From NCBI GenBank assembly GCA_049975325.1, contig JBNGDW010000152.1:1-26365 (forward strand): a stretch of DNA of 26,365 nt, written 5' to 3'. A program made the translations under genes and the position numbers. The notes beneath the pieces were generated by a model, which ran no database searches, was not told the DNA's origin, and saw nothing but the letters and a program-made list of their open reading frames with translations. Each line of letters opens with the position of its first letter. The stretch's first letter is position 1. Source of the DNA: JBNGDW01 sp049975325. Lineage in GTDB: Bacteria > Cloacimonadota > Cloacimonadia > JGIOTU-2 > JBNGDW01. This document shows positions 14,776-22,923 of the stretch, in pieces.

Positions 14776-15795
14776 TTAGATTTTTTCCGGCTCCCCATTA
14801 TTATGCAGGGATTTTTGAGCAGCCACAAGAACCTTCAGGACATCAACACCATTTTGTCCATCAGTCAGGGGTTTTTTATGATTCGTAACGCAGTCTATAA
14901 AATGACTGTCTTCTACTTTTAATGGTTCATCAAGCGAGATTTTGGGAATTGTTATATCCCCATCGTGAAGGATGAGGGCTTCGGCAAATGAATCATAGGT
15001 CACCTTGGAAGCATCCACTCCCTTATCATAGATTCTGATTTTCTCACGAATTTCCATGTCATCAAAGGTAACCATCTTTTCGCTGCCAACGATAGTGAAT
15101 TTTCTTATTTTATGTGGGTCCAGCCAGCTCACCTGACCATGAGCGAGTGCCCCGTTTTCAAAATAGATGGTGAAGAATACTACATCATGGATATCACTTT
15201 GCTTTTGGAGGAATGTCTGGCCTGTTGCAGAGACACGAGTAGGTTTAGTTTTAATAAGATAGAGCATGATAGAAATATCGTGTGGCGCGAAACTCCATAG
15301 TGCATTTTCATTTGACCGCACCTTACCAAGATTTACTCTTTGGGAATAGATATAGAGCACATCCCCGATTTTTTTCTCATCCACTAATTTTTTGAGATAA
15401 TCAACAGCAGGGTGATAGAGAAGAAGATGTCCAACCATCAGGATGAGCCCTTTTTCTTCTGCAAGGCGTACCAATTCTTCCGCTTCCTCAATATCCAATG
15501 TGAGCGGCTTTTCTACAAAACAGTGTTTCCCTGCGAGTAGAGCATCCTTGGCAATCTGGTAATGTGTTTCGGCAGTGGTGGAGATCGCGATAGCATCAAC
15601 TTCGCTATCCTGAAGAAATAGCCTATAGTCATTGGCTGTTCTAATTTTAGGGAAGTTTGCTTTAACCCGAAGAAGATTCTTTTCATCAAGATCGGCTACA
15701 CCAACAAGTCCGCATTCTGGGAGGGAAGAAAATGTCCGAACATGGTTGAAACCCCAAGACCCAGAACCTACGATAGCAATATTTGGTTTGGTCAT
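14776..15795 (-). CDS. Gfo/Idh/MocA-family oxidoreductase (WbpB-like)
   Basis: The 339-residue protein starts with an NAD-binding Rossmann motif (AIVGSGSWG, G10-x-G12-xx-G15) and has the family EKP motif at 95-97 (HCFVEKPLT) with the active-site region WSFAPHDISIMLYL. Members oxidise a sugar hydroxyl with NAD. With WbpE- and WbpD-like genes directly downstream it likely oxidises C3 of UDP-GlcNAc-uronic acid. The UDP-GlcNAc 6-dehydrogenase that would supply this substrate is not in the window. It is the second gene of the locus, after the NusG paralogue. The 171-bp gap upstream contains a multi-stem inverted repeat. Confidence 0.9.
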   Translation of the reverse strand: MTKPNIAIVGSGSWGFNHVRTFSSLPECGLVGVADLDEKNLLRVKANFPKIRTANDYRLFLQDSEVDAIAISTTAETHYQIAKDALLAGKHCFVEKPLTLDIEEAEELVRLAEEKGLILMVGHLLLYHPAVDYLKKLVDEKKIGDVLYIYSQRVNLGKVRSNENALWSFAPHDISIMLYLIKTKPTRVSATGQTFLQKQSDIHDVVFFTIYFENGALAHGQVSWLDPHKIRKFTIVGSEKMVTFDDMEIREKIRIYDKGVDASKVTYDSFAEALILHDGDITIPKISLDEPLKVEDSHFIDCVTNHKKPLTDGQNGVDVLKVLVAAQKSLHNNGEPEKI

Positions 15796-15818
15796 TGTTT
15801 ACCCTTTCATTTTTCATA

Positions 15819-15874
15819 CCAGCAGGCGGACTTCGTCCCCGTCAGTTGCAGGGCGTTTTCCTGCAACCTACTGG
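15819..15874. repeat. Multi-stem inverted repeat in the NusG-paralogue / oxidoreductase gap
   Basis: Outer arms CCAGCAGG and CCTACTGG enclose two inner hairpins, GGAC-TTC-GTCC and GTTGCAGG-(7)-CCTGCAAC, giving a three-way-junction layout. There is no U-tract on the transcribed strand, so it is not a classic terminator. It shares CCGTCAGTTG with the palindrome at 12442-12457. Confidence 0.7.
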
Positions 15875-15966
15875 AATATAGTGTGTTACGGATCTGAAAA
15901 TATTACAAGATCGAAATAACAGAATTGAATCATTTATCAGTACTGTCAATTTTTTTATAAACATTT

Positions 15967-16500
15967 TTACTCGATCAATTCTACATTTTCAGCATCGATT
16001 TCCAGTGCAACTGCCTGTTTTATTAAATCTATATTAAGAACCAATCTATATTTATCTTTTCTATGGGATATTTTCCCTTTAAATCCAGCAAATGGACCTT
16101 TTATGATGCGGACGCTTTTCCCCCTCTGGAGATAAGTATGTGGGAAGAGCTGGGCTCCTTTCTGGCGTAGATTATATATACGAGAAAGCTCTTGCACAAG
16201 GGTTTCCTGGTCTTTTGCTTCTATAAATTTGCAGATATGGCCAAGCTGATATAGCTGCCTTTTCCCATAGATATCGCAGCAGCAAAAGATATAGCCTGGA
16301 AAAAGTGGCTTTGTAAAGGTAAGAACCCGATTATGGTAGCGACGGCAACTTTCTCGGAGTGGTAAAAAATAAGATATACTGTAATCAACACATGCCTTTG
16401 CAACCTTTTTTTCTCTGCGAGGCTTTGTCCAGACAGCATACCATGTAGATCCATTTTTGGGCAGAGCCAGTCTCCCATATAGTTCCTTTATCTCTTCCAT
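15967..16500 (-). CDS. Specialised NusG paralogue (RfaH/LoaP/UpxY-like antiterminator)
   Basis: The 177-residue protein has an NGN domain (about 18-110) with TWYAVWTKPRREKKVAKAC and FTKPLFPGYIFCCCDI, and a C-terminal KOW motif (about 127-145, GKSVRIIKGPFAGFKGKI). Housekeeping nusG normally sits in the secE-rplK cluster; this one instead heads a polysaccharide locus, as do RfaH-, LoaP- and UpxY-type factors. It would bind elongating RNA polymerase and suppress termination across the long downstream operon. No ops element can be recognised. The start ATG 16500 has only a weak site (CTGGA). The 56-bp spacer to metK holds two perfect 12-bp palindromes. Confidence 0.88.
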   Translation of the reverse strand: MEEIKELYGRLALPKNGSTWYAVWTKPRREKKVAKACVDYSISYFLPLRESCRRYHNRVLTFTKPLFPGYIFCCCDIYGKRQLYQLGHICKFIEAKDQETLVQELSRIYNLRQKGAQLFPHTYLQRGKSVRIIKGPFAGFKGKISHRKDKYRLVLNIDLIKQAVALEIDAENVELIE

Positions 16501-16528
16501 TCCAGAAAATATTCTAGCGAACGATATC

Positions 16529-16554
16529 TAATCGCGATTAAGGATGAATTCATC
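16529..16554. promoter_or_regulatory. Two adjacent perfect 12-bp palindromes upstream of the NusG paralogue
   Basis: TAATCGCGATTA (16529-16540) and GATGAATTCATC (16543-16554) are both perfect dyads two bases apart. They lie in the 56-bp gap between metK and the first polysaccharide gene. They could be an operator or RNA structures; neither has a following U-tract. Confidence 0.45.
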
Positions 16555-16556
16555 TT

Positions 16557-17705
16557 TTATTTTAATTCATTTACCTTGTCAAGGTTTTCCCAGGTAAAAT
16601 CTTTTTCATTGCGTCCGAAATGCCCGTAAGCAGCTGTGTGCCGATAGATAGGCCTTTTCAGGTCCAGGTATTCAATAATTTCTCCTGGCCTAAGCGGGAA
16701 AACCTCCCGTATCATCTTCGCCAGTTCTTCATCAGAGAGTATGCCTGTATTAAATGTATCAACAGTAACAGCGATAGGTTCTGCCACTCCGATTGCGTAG
16801 CTGAGTTGTACCTCACATTCTCTTGCCAGCTTTGCTGCCACAATATTCTTAGCAATATATCGTGCCATATATGAGGCACTTCTATCAACCTTTGATGGGT
16901 CTTTTCCTGAAAAGCAGCCTCCCCCATGACTGCCTCTTCCACCGTATGTATCTACGATAATCTTACGTCCTGTCATCCCTGTATCACCCATAGGACCACC
17001 GATAACAAAGCGTCCAGTAGGATTTATATGAATCCTTATATCTTTACTCCATTTTGGTTCGGGTATAATAGGTTTAATCACATGTTCCAGAATATCCGTT
17101 CTAATCTGCTCGATGGTAACATCTGAGGCATGCTGGGCAGAAACCACGATGCCTACAACCTCCTGTGGTCTACCATCTTCATATTCGATAGAGACCTGAG
17201 ACTTGCCATCAGGATTCAAGTAGAGAAGAATTCCTTCTTTTCGCACAGATGCTAATCGGCGCGTTAATTTATGTGCGAGCATAATAGGCATTGGCATAAG
17301 TTCTGGAGTCTCGTCACAAGCGTAACCGAACATCATCCCTTGATCCCCGGCTCCTTGTTTGCTTTTATCTCCTCTGTCGACCCCCAAGGCAATATCAGGA
17401 GATTGACGAGTGATGCAGTTAAGCACAGCTGTCGTGCGGTAATCAAACCCAAGTTCTGGCTCGGTATAGCCAATTGCACGGATAGTTCCACGCACGATCT
17501 TTTGAATGTCAACATAAGTTGTTGTGGTGATTTCTCCCCCCACAAGGGCTAACCCAGTGGAAAGAAATGTCTCGCATGCGACACGGCAGTCAGGATCATC
17601 CTTTATAATCGCATCAAGAATCGCATCAGAAATCTGATCTGCAACCTTGTCTGGATGGCCTTCTGTTACAGATTCCGAGGTAAATACATGTTTACTTTTA
17701 TTCAT
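16557..17705 (-). CDS. metK: S-adenosylmethionine synthetase
   Basis: The 382-residue protein has all the MetK signatures: FTSESVTEGHPDKVADQISD at the start, GAGDQGMMFGYACDET in the middle and GGRGSHGGGCFSGKDPSKVD near 265, with normal family length. It makes S-adenosylmethionine from methionine and ATP in the cytoplasm. It lies 58 bp downstream of ahcY on the same strand, so the pair supplies and recycles the methyl donor. A GGAGAAGG stretch directly precedes ATG 17705. I saw no SAM riboswitch in the spacer. Confidence 0.98.
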   Translation of the reverse strand: MNKSKHVFTSESVTEGHPDKVADQISDAILDAIIKDDPDCRVACETFLSTGLALVGGEITTTTYVDIQKIVRGTIRAIGYTEPELGFDYRTTAVLNCITRQSPDIALGVDRGDKSKQGAGDQGMMFGYACDETPELMPMPIMLAHKLTRRLASVRKEGILLYLNPDGKSQVSIEYEDGRPQEVVGIVVSAQHASDVTIEQIRTDILEHVIKPIIPEPKWSKDIRIHINPTGRFVIGGPMGDTGMTGRKIIVDTYGGRGSHGGGCFSGKDPSKVDRSASYMARYIAKNIVAAKLARECEVQLSYAIGVAEPIAVTVDTFNTGILSDEELAKMIREVFPLRPGEIIEYLDLKRPIYRHTAAYGHFGRNEKDFTWENLDKVNELK

Positions 17706-17763
17706 CCTTCTCCATCTTTTAATTCATTTTAAAAATCTGAGCAGATTGAATTACATTTTCTTG

Positions 17764-19023
17764 TTATGTCCCAATTGTCCATGAGGCTAAATACTTCTTC
17801 TGCTCATCTGTCAGTTCATCTATTTTTATGTGCATAGAATCAAGTTTAAGTTTTGCAATTTGATTATCTATATCTTCTGGCACAGGATGTACACCCACGG
17901 GGAGCGTTTGACCATTTTTATGGAGATTAACAAAATATTCAGCCACGAGCGACTGATTGGCAAAGCTCATATCCATGACAGATGCCGGGTGGCCATGGGC
18001 GGCAGCGAGGTTAATCAGCCGACCTTCAGCAAGAACATAGATGTGTTTACCGTCAATCTCGTATTCATCCACAAATTCCCTTACCTTTTTTCTGGAATCA
18101 CAGACTCTATTTAGTTCGGTGAGGTTGATTTCCACATCAAAATGGCCTGAATTACACACGATAGCGCCATCTTTCATAGCCCGCATATGAGGGAGGTCGA
18201 TCACATTTATATCTCCCGTGATGGTGACAAACAAATCTCCCAGCGGGGCAGCATCCATCATTTGCATTACCCTAAAGCCATCCATAGCAGCTTCTATTGC
18301 CTTTAAAGGGTCTACTTCTGTGACAATTACATTTGCTCCCATACCATGAGCGCGCATTGCCACACCGCGACCGCACCATCCATATCCAGCCACAACTACT
18401 GTAGCACCTGCCAGCAGAATATCAGTAGCTCTGATGATTCCATCAATTGTACTCTGACCTGTTCCGTAGCGATTATCAAAGAAATGTTTTGTTTTTGCAT
18501 CATTAACTGCCATGATGGGGTATCGCAGGGCTCCATCGGCAAGCATACTTCTAAGTCGAATAACACCAGTGGTTGTCTCCTCACTCCCTCCTATTATCTG
18601 GACACATTTTTCTGGATATTTGGAATGAATCGTAGAAACAAGGTCACAGCCATCATCCTGGGTGATTTGTGGATCAAACTCAAGCACCTGATCGATGTGT
18701 TTATAATAGGTGGTATTATCTTCCCTGTTTATAGCATAGACATCAATATCAAAATATTTTACGAGTGCAGATGCCACATCATCCTGGGTAGAAAGTGGGT
18801 TTGAGGCACAAAGCCTTATCTCAGCTCCACCAGCCTTTAGCGTTCTCATCAGGTTTGCCGTTTCCGTAGTTACATGTAGGCAGCTCCCTATTCGGATATC
18901 TTGTAATGGCTTTTCTTTTTCAAATCTTTCTCTAATCAGTCTCAATACAGGCATATTCTTCTCAGCCCATTCTATCCGCTCAAGCCCTTTTTCTGCAAGA
19001 TTAATATCTTTGATATGGGACAT
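17764..19023 (-). CDS. ahcY: S-adenosylhomocysteine hydrolase (adenosylhomocysteinase)
   Basis: The 419-residue protein contains SCLHVTTETANLMRTLKAGG, the catalytic NDAKTKHFFDNRYGTGQS and the NAD-binding VVAGYGWCGRGVAMRAHG. It hydrolyses S-adenosylhomocysteine to adenosine and homocysteine, relieving product inhibition of methyltransferases. It ends YLASWTIGT and lacks the C-terminal extension (ending in YRY) and the long insertion of many proteobacterial and eukaryotic enzymes, as in Thermotoga-type enzymes. GAGGAG precedes ATG 19023 at good spacing. The gene precedes metK. No SAH riboswitch was recognisable upstream. Confidence 0.97.
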   Translation of the reverse strand: MSHIKDINLAEKGLERIEWAEKNMPVLRLIRERFEKEKPLQDIRIGSCLHVTTETANLMRTLKAGGAEIRLCASNPLSTQDDVASALVKYFDIDVYAINREDNTTYYKHIDQVLEFDPQITQDDGCDLVSTIHSKYPEKCVQIIGGSEETTTGVIRLRSMLADGALRYPIMAVNDAKTKHFFDNRYGTGQSTIDGIIRATDILLAGATVVVAGYGWCGRGVAMRAHGMGANVIVTEVDPLKAIEAAMDGFRVMQMMDAAPLGDLFVTITGDINVIDLPHMRAMKDGAIVCNSGHFDVEINLTELNRVCDSRKKVREFVDEYEIDGKHIYVLAEGRLINLAAAHGHPASVMDMSFANQSLVAEYFVNLHKNGQTLPVGVHPVPEDIDNQIAKLKLDSMHIKIDELTDEQKKYLASWTIGT

Positions 19024-19102
19024 TATTACTCCTCTCTACAAAATAAGTTTCTATTTTGCCCGGTTGCGATTTCTTAAAGAGCCTTTAACCATACTATTCG
19101 AT

Positions 19103-19396
19103 TTAGCGTGCTGTAAGTTCCCCTTTTACAGAGGTTATGTCAGGCTTTATCCTGTGTCCCCGTCTAAAAATGCTTATATCTGCACATCCTCCCTTATCCT
19201 CTTCCTTATCTTTCTGCAGAGTCATATCTTCATCTCCGCCGGCTTGCGGATGAATTGTCTCAACAGCCTGCGAGCAAGGGAAGAATAATCTCACCAAACT
19301 AGAAAAGAGGGAGCTCCCGGAGGAAGTCCGTTCATCTGCAATTGCAAATGAAGTAAGGAAAATAAGCAGTGTAGATAGACAGATAATTCTTTTCAT
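19103..19396 (-). CDS. Small secreted protein of unknown function
   Basis: The 97-residue frame opens with a convincing signal peptide (MKRIICLSTLLIFLTSFAIA, likely cleaved before DE) after a strong AGGAG site at ATG 19396. The mature part is small, charged and low in complexity, with two Cys, and matches nothing I know. Residues about 48-54 (IHPQAGG) are encoded by a small palindrome (TCCGC-CGGCTT-GCGGA, 19235-19250), so part of the frame may be repeat-derived. It precedes ahcY by 79 bp on the same strand and may share its transcript. Confidence 0.55.
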   Translation of the reverse strand: MKRIICLSTLLIFLTSFAIADERTSSGSSLFSSLVRLFFPCSQAVETIHPQAGGDEDMTLQKDKEEDKGGCADISIFRRGHRIKPDITSVKGELTAR

Positions 19397-19441
19397 GTCA
19401 CTCCTATATTTATTGCATTAGCATAGAGAAATATTTTTGTA

Positions 19442-19469
19442 TTTATCTTCATTCAGAATTTATTGTCAA
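19442..19469 (-). promoter_or_regulatory. Candidate sigma70 promoter for the small protein-ahcY-metK unit
   Basis: On the minus strand a perfect TTGACA (19469-19464) is followed after 16 bp by GATAAA (19447-19442), about 46 bp upstream of ATG 19396. The rest of the 253-bp gap 19397-19649 is AT-rich; I saw nothing else there. Confidence 0.4.
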
Positions 19470-19649
19470 GTAAAAATTCTTCTCCGGAATCATTTTTTTT
19501 AACACAACTTAAAATCGCTTATGCATATCATTTTCTGCTAATCTGCAGTATTGTTGTTTTTATATAAGTGCTCAGTAAATTTCTCTTTTTCTTTCGTAAA
19601 CACAAAATTTTCGTCCGTATTGAAAGCGAGGAATTTATTTACCTAACCC

Positions 19650-21224
19650 TCATAGAACAGAGCATATTTTTCGCAGATAGTCCATTCTATGTTCATAGGA
19701 ATTATCGCTTGTATCTATCTCAATGATTGAGTTTTCTTTTGGAAGTGGGACATAGTCTTTCTTTTGTTGCACATATATTTCCCATCTTCCATCAGAAACT
19801 GATTTACCGACAGCTCTTTCTGAAAATCTCTTTTTAATCGCTTCCTCATCGCAAGTGCAATGTATAATTATCATTTTTGCAGAATATTTTTTAGCCAGAT
19901 TATAAGCCCATTCTCTATGCCTTTGCTGAAGAAATGTTCCATTAAGAATACAATTCCTATTGTTTTTCAAAACATCTTCTGCTTCTCTCATAACTTCTTT
20001 ATATGTATCATCTGTTCTTTCTACAGAATATAATCCAGTCCCATAATTATCATATTTGCGCTGATATTTATCCATTCCGGCTATTTTCTTCCTAACTACA
20101 TCTGTGCCTATCTCGATAGCATTATAATCTGATGACAGCTTATGAGCGATAGTAGATTTCCCTGTTCCTGCCAGCCCATGCATGACAAAGAGTATCGGGG
20201 TCTTATCATACTTAAGTGCGCAAGAAAAAAGTTCTGCATAATAGTCTGCAAGCCCAAAATACTTATTGGCTTCTTTGATTATTTCATTTTTGGAGTCATT
20301 ATCGAGGTCTGGTGAGAGCATAAATCCAATAACTTTACCACGAACATAAGCTCTATAGCATTTATAAAAGTTAATAACCTGAAGAAAGGTATCATCTTTA
20401 TACCTTTTTAGGAACTCATGCACAAGATAGGCAGAGAGGGCGGGAAAATTCTGATAATCCAAATCCATTGCAAGAAAACCAATATCTGCGGCAATATCAG
20501 AATATCTAAACCTTTTATTGAATTCTATCCAATCGAAAATAGTGATATAGCCATTTCGATCTATTACGATATTGCCAGAATGCAAATCTCCGTGACAGTC
20601 TTTTATATGCCCATCTTTTATTCGCTTTTGGAATAGCTCGGCTTGTTTATTAAGAAAATCATTAGTCTTATTTTTTATACTTTCATAGGTTTCTTTGCTA
20701 ATTGTAATATCGATTACATTTTCGGTTTGGGCAAAGTTTTCATCTGTATTTTTTTTGATTATTTCAATGCTACCAAATTTGTCAATTTCCTCATTAGGTT
20801 CCAGCCCCCTATAGAAGGAGGTGAGTATTTTAACAATATTCTTGATGTCCTCATTTCTTATAAAGTTCTCTTTAAGCAGATTGCTCATCAAACGGTTTTG
20901 GTCAAACTGAACCATTTTAACTGCATATTCAATGATTTCCCCGGGATAATTTCCGGCTCGGAGCCCTTCTGCAGTTTTGTGAATTGGTACTACATCGACA
21001 TACATATTTGGTGCTAATTGTTTATTGAGATGTAACTCCTCTTGGCAATAGAATTTTCTTTTAGCAAGAGTGGAGAAATCTAAGAAGCCAAAATTTACTG
21101 GCTTTTTGATCTTATAAGCAAAACTGCCAGTGAGAACCACCCAAGAGATATGAGTTTCTATGATACTTGTTTCTGTAATCTCTTTACCATAGATCTTAGG
21201 GTCGGAAAGTATTTTTTTATTCAT
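19650..21224 (-). CDS. Fusion of aminoglycoside-phosphotransferase-like kinase and P-loop kinase
   Basis: The 524-residue protein has an APH-like half with the catalytic CHGDLHSGNIVI (HGD at about 211-213) and the metal-binding FDW (about 230-232). The second half is a zeta-toxin/adenylate-kinase-like P-loop domain with Walker A GLAGTGKST (about 350-358) and a later RFSERAVGKS region. This two-domain architecture is widespread in bacteria, where it is often annotated 'bifunctional aminoglycoside phosphotransferase/ATP-binding protein'; the substrate is unknown. I choose ATG 21224, with AAGGTG 5 bp upstream, over GTG 21230. It is transcribed alone between the ahcY region and the cassette-like stretch. 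Confidence 0.88.
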   Translation of the reverse strand: MNKKILSDPKIYGKEITETSIIETHISWVVLTGSFAYKIKKPVNFGFLDFSTLAKRKFYCQEELHLNKQLAPNMYVDVVPIHKTAEGLRAGNYPGEIIEYAVKMVQFDQNRLMSNLLKENFIRNEDIKNIVKILTSFYRGLEPNEEIDKFGSIEIIKKNTDENFAQTENVIDITISKETYESIKNKTNDFLNKQAELFQKRIKDGHIKDCHGDLHSGNIVIDRNGYITIFDWIEFNKRFRYSDIAADIGFLAMDLDYQNFPALSAYLVHEFLKRYKDDTFLQVINFYKCYRAYVRGKVIGFMLSPDLDNDSKNEIIKEANKYFGLADYYAELFSCALKYDKTPILFVMHGLAGTGKSTIAHKLSSDYNAIEIGTDVVRKKIAGMDKYQRKYDNYGTGLYSVERTDDTYKEVMREAEDVLKNNRNCILNGTFLQQRHREWAYNLAKKYSAKMIIIHCTCDEEAIKKRFSERAVGKSVSDGRWEIYVQQKKDYVPLPKENSIIEIDTSDNSYEHRMDYLRKICSVL

Positions 21225-21315
21225 AGGCACCTTATAAATTTTGTGTTTTTAATCATAGCCAAAAATTTTCCAAAAGGCGACTGGCTAAAAAATAAAAATG
21301 AATGGAGTCCATAAT

Positions 21316-21566
21316 TTATAAAAGCGCTTTATTTTCTAAAGCTTCCTCAAATTCTTTCTTTAGTTTCTCGTTGTAAAACGGTAAAACGGTAACCCTATTA
21401 GTTTAAAATATTTGTTTTCTAACTTCAAATCTGTTTCTGCCTTGTTTTCTAATTCAAGCAAGAAATCTTCCTTCCAGCCTTCTTTAGAATCTTTAAATTT
21501 ACCTCGTTTATCTTTAAACTGATCACCTTTTGACTCAATAACACTGCTAAACAAGCTGAAACACAA
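21316..21566 (-). pseudogene. Remnant of a restriction enzyme C-terminus, split by an 8-bp tandem duplication
   Basis: The frame from about 21542 reads VIESKGDQFKDKRGKFKDSK and KYFKLIGLPFY, which looks like the end of a helicase-type (type III-like) restriction subunit, with VIESKG as an E-x-K nuclease strand. It stops early at 21360. An 8-bp unit (GTAAAACG on the plus strand) is duplicated at 21373-21388; with one copy the frame would run LPFYNEKLKKEFEEALENKA and stop at 21316. The 5' part of the gene is missing. I infer a decayed fragment; the family assignment is from memory of the motif and is uncertain. Confidence 0.6.
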
Positions 21567-21632
21567 GCATTGTTAATATGCTGTTGTTTCCATTTTATAT
21601 CCAAATTTCTCTCCGTAATTTTTCTGTTGCCA

Positions 21633-21680
21633 CTAACGGCTTCTGTGCAACACGCTTAAAGCGTAGGCACATTGTTGCTA
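21633..21680 (-). repeat. attC-like hairpin downstream of nitronate monooxygenase
   Basis: CTAACGG and GTTGCTAAG ends enclose TGTGC-A-ACACGCTTAAAGCGTAGGCACA, a nested dyad. On the minus strand it runs AGCAAC ... GTTAGTGG, like the R''...R' boxes of integron attC sites. The TAG stop of the upstream gene (21680-21678) lies inside it. An integron origin is not proven. Confidence 0.5.
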
Positions 21681-22784
21681 AGTAGGTCGTTTAGCTGCAT
21701 TACTATACTCTTCTAACAAAGACGCTATCAATTCTTTAACAGAAATGATCTTATCTACGCGATAAGCATTAGCTCCTGCAAAAGCAAATCCTCTTTCAAG
21801 GTCTCCCTTTTTGGCATTAGTTAATGCAAGTGCAATACAGTATGGCGTATTTTTAAAGTCACAGGTTTTGAGACACTGCCATGGACAGTTAAATGGCTTT
21901 TTTATTCCTCTTGAGACATCATCAAGAAACTGATTTTTTATCGCTCTTCCCGGTAAACCAACAGGACTCTCAATTATGACAGTATCTTCTTTTTTGCATT
22001 TTATGTAAGCCTCTTTAAACTTTATGTCTACATCACACTCGTGAGTCGCAACAAACCTGGTTGCTATCTGCACTCCTTGCGCTCCTAACTGGATAAATTT
22101 ATGAATATCCGCACCTGTATATATGCCTCCTGCAACAATAACTGGAATATTTTTATTAAATTGTTGCTCAAAAGTTCTTATTATTGAAATAACATCGGGG
22201 AGTATTTTCTCTAAAGAATAATCAGGATTATTTATTTGCTCCTTTTTGAAACCGAGGTGTCCACCAGCTAATGGACCCTCAACAACCACAGCGGCAGGTA
22301 CATTATTATAGTGTTTTGCCCAATATTGAAATATAATTTTAGTCGCTCTTGCCGAAGATATTATAGGAATAACCCTGGTTATAACTTTCGTCAATCTGCC
22401 TAACAGGGATATCTTCGGAAACCTTAGTGGAAGCCCTGCACCAACAAAAAGTAAATCTGCACCTTCATCTAATGCAACCTGTATATGATCATCAAAATCT
22501 GAAAGGGCTACCATTATATTTACACCGATAATGCCCGTTGTTATCTTCTTTGCCTTTCTTATTTCTTTGCGCAAAGCTCTTTTGTTTGCTTCGTTGAAAT
22601 TTGTGCTGAAATCAGGTTCAAGCATACCAATGCCAGCAGAAGAAATAACTCCGATACCGCCCTCATTTGCAACAGCTGAGGCTAAACCTGATAAAGAGAC
22701 TCCAACCCCCATTCCTCCTTGAATTATAGGAATTTTTGCTGTCAGATCTCCTATTTTTAGTTTTCTTAGATTATTACTACCCAT
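21678..22784 (-). CDS. Nitronate monooxygenase / 2-nitropropane dioxygenase-like flavoprotein
   Basis: The 368-residue TIM-barrel protein has IIQGGMGVGVSLSGLASAVA at the start, VVVEGPLAGGHLGF for FMN binding and IPVIVAGGIYTGADIHKFIQ with GAQGVQIATRF for the phosphate, the pattern of FMN-dependent nitronate monooxygenases. These oxidise nitronates such as propionate-3-nitronate, or act as related enoyl reductases. A Cys-rich segment CPWQCLKTC...YC (about 315-333) is unusual for classical enzymes but occurs in some bacterial members and could bind metal. AAAGGAT precedes ATG 22784. The gene lies between two attC-like hairpins and reads as a gene cassette between broken restriction genes. Confidence 0.9.
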   Translation of the reverse strand: MGSNNLRKLKIGDLTAKIPIIQGGMGVGVSLSGLASAVANEGGIGVISSAGIGMLEPDFSTNFNEANKRALRKEIRKAKKITTGIIGVNIMVALSDFDDHIQVALDEGADLLFVGAGLPLRFPKISLLGRLTKVITRVIPIISSARATKIIFQYWAKHYNNVPAAVVVEGPLAGGHLGFKKEQINNPDYSLEKILPDVISIIRTFEQQFNKNIPVIVAGGIYTGADIHKFIQLGAQGVQIATRFVATHECDVDIKFKEAYIKCKKEDTVIIESPVGLPGRAIKNQFLDDVSRGIKKPFNCPWQCLKTCDFKNTPYCIALALTNAKKGDLERGFAFAGANAYRVDKIISVKELIASLLEEYSNAAKRPT

Positions 22785-22806
22785 AAAGAATATCCTTTAT
22801 CTATTT

Positions 22807-22888
22807 CGTATAACGTTTTGCGGATAAAAGAAGTTGCCGAAGGCAATTTGGGCGAAGTGAAACGAACTCTTTTATTTGCTGTTATATG
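22807..22888 (-). repeat. attC-like hairpin upstream of nitronate monooxygenase
   Basis: CGTATAACGTTTTGCGG at one end and CTTTTATTTGCTGTTATATG at the other pair imperfectly (TATAAC/GTTATA, ATAAAAGA/TCTTTTAT), with an inner GTTGCC-GAA-GGCAAT hairpin. Size and layout resemble an integron attC. It follows the stop of the restriction-gene remnant by 35 bp and precedes ATG 22784 by 22 bp. Confidence 0.5.
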
Positions 22889-22923
22889 AAGTGGGGAATC
22901 TATATTAGTTTTATACTTAAATT

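Noticed and set aside
17734..17747. AATCTG-AG-CAGATT as a terminator between ahcY and metK
   Set aside because: A 2-base loop cannot form a stable hairpin, and termination between these genes is not expected.
21256..21287. TAGCCA...TGGCTA inverted repeat upstream of the APH/kinase fusion gene
   Set aside because: Six-base arms with a 20-base AT-rich loop are too weak to call a terminator or operator.
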